From Eubacteriaceae bacterium (GTDB lineage: Bacteria > Bacillota > Clostridia > Eubacteriales > UBA1433), in the NCBI GenBank assembly GCA_012797825.1, contig JAAZOI010000142.1:1-12906 (forward strand): a stretch of 12,906 nt of DNA, written 5' to 3'. Positions 12,660 to 12,906 of this stretch are shown one piece after another. Numbering within the stretch: position 1 is the stretch's first letter; every line of letters starts with the position of its first letter. The notes beneath the pieces were generated by a model. The model was not told the origin of the DNA. It worked only from the letters and a program-made list of their open reading frames with translations, and made no database searches. Position numbers and translations under genes: made by a program.

Positions 12660-12906
12660 GTGAATAAATTTTACGACGGCGTTATTGAGCATAAAAAAAG
12701 GATAATGATTATTTTCATATCAATTACGGTGCTGTGCGCAATCTGCGCGCTTTTTGTTGACGTAAATTACAATCTTGTTGATTATCTGCCTAAAGAGGCG
12801 CAATCCACTCAGGCGATAGATATAATAAAAAACGAATATAACGCGGATCTCCCCAACGCCAGAGTAATGATAAAAGATATATCATTGCAGGAAGCTATTG
12901 CTTACA
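12660..12906 (+). CDS. MMPL/RND superfamily exporter, N-terminal fragment (cut by window end)
   Basis: Only the first 82 codons are present. The start is a GTG at 12660, with GAGG seven bases upstream; an ATG at 12655 in another frame stops after two codons. The protein begins with a short basic segment (NKFYDGVIEHKKR). One membrane helix follows (about residues 15-34), then VDVNYNLVDYLPKEAQSTQAI and the start of an extracytoplasmic loop. This N-terminus is typical of large MMPL/RND-type 'predicted exporter' proteins of Firmicutes, which move lipids or hydrophobic compounds across the membrane using the proton gradient. It is divergent from and probably repressed by the TetR gene. Substrate and full length cannot be judged here. 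Confidence 0.8.
   Translation, partial: MNKFYDGVIEHKKRIMIIFISITVLCAICALFVDVNYNLVDYLPKEAQSTQAIDIIKNEYNADLPNARVMIKDISLQEAIAY

Noticed and set aside
1..12906. CRISPR array, transposon ends, tRNA or rRNA genes
   Set aside because: No regularly spaced repeats, transposase motifs, paired terminal repeats with target duplication, or RNA gene signatures were seen on reading both strands.

Overview
The window looks like chromosomal DNA of a strictly anaerobic, low-GC Firmicute, most likely a clostridium. The reasons are AT-rich spacers, strong AGGAGG-type ribosome binding sites, a ferredoxin-linked 2-oxoacid oxidoreductase, an aldo/keto reductase carrying two [4Fe-4S] motifs, and a small-protein pair of the CC/Se (HesB-like) type known mainly from anaerobes. 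No rRNA, tRNA, CRISPR array, transposase or phage gene was seen.

Positions 1-9073 hold a run of minus-strand genes read from high to low coordinates. It starts at a promoter near 9142-9171 with a CoA-transferase. A ketopantoate-reductase-like 2-hydroxyacid dehydrogenase follows, then the four subunits (delta, alpha, beta, gamma) of a 2-oxoacid:ferredoxin oxidoreductase, a 70-residue unknown protein and an Ldh2-type 2-hydroxyacid dehydrogenase. One rho-independent terminator lies just before the Ldh2 gene and another just after it. A separately promoted acid-sugar dehydratase (enolase superfamily) comes next; it is broken by one in-frame TAA codon although its active-site residues are intact on both sides. 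The last gene is an aldo/keto reductase behind a promoter with the 19-bp spacer and internal dyad typical of MerR-family control; it ends at a clear terminator.

Positions 9074-11615 hold a divergent control region and plus-strand genes: a GntR/FCD regulator, two tandem 96-residue CC/Se-family proteins, and a second GntR/FCD regulator. Positions 11616-11901 are AT-rich with no recognisable gene. From 11902 a TetR-family repressor (minus) faces the 5' end of an MMPL/RND-type exporter (plus, cut by the window edge). Between them are a sigma-A promoter and an inverted repeat on its -35 element.

My reading of the main operon is inference. The two dehydrogenases interconvert a 2-hydroxyacid and its 2-oxoacid, the ferredoxin enzyme oxidatively decarboxylates the 2-oxoacid to acyl-CoA, and the CoA-transferase releases the acid while conserving the thioester as acetyl-CoA or a similar compound. 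The substrate cannot be fixed from sequence; branched-chain 2-oxoacids and products of acid-sugar dehydration are both plausible. The adjacent GntR/FCD regulator probably senses an organic acid of this pathway.
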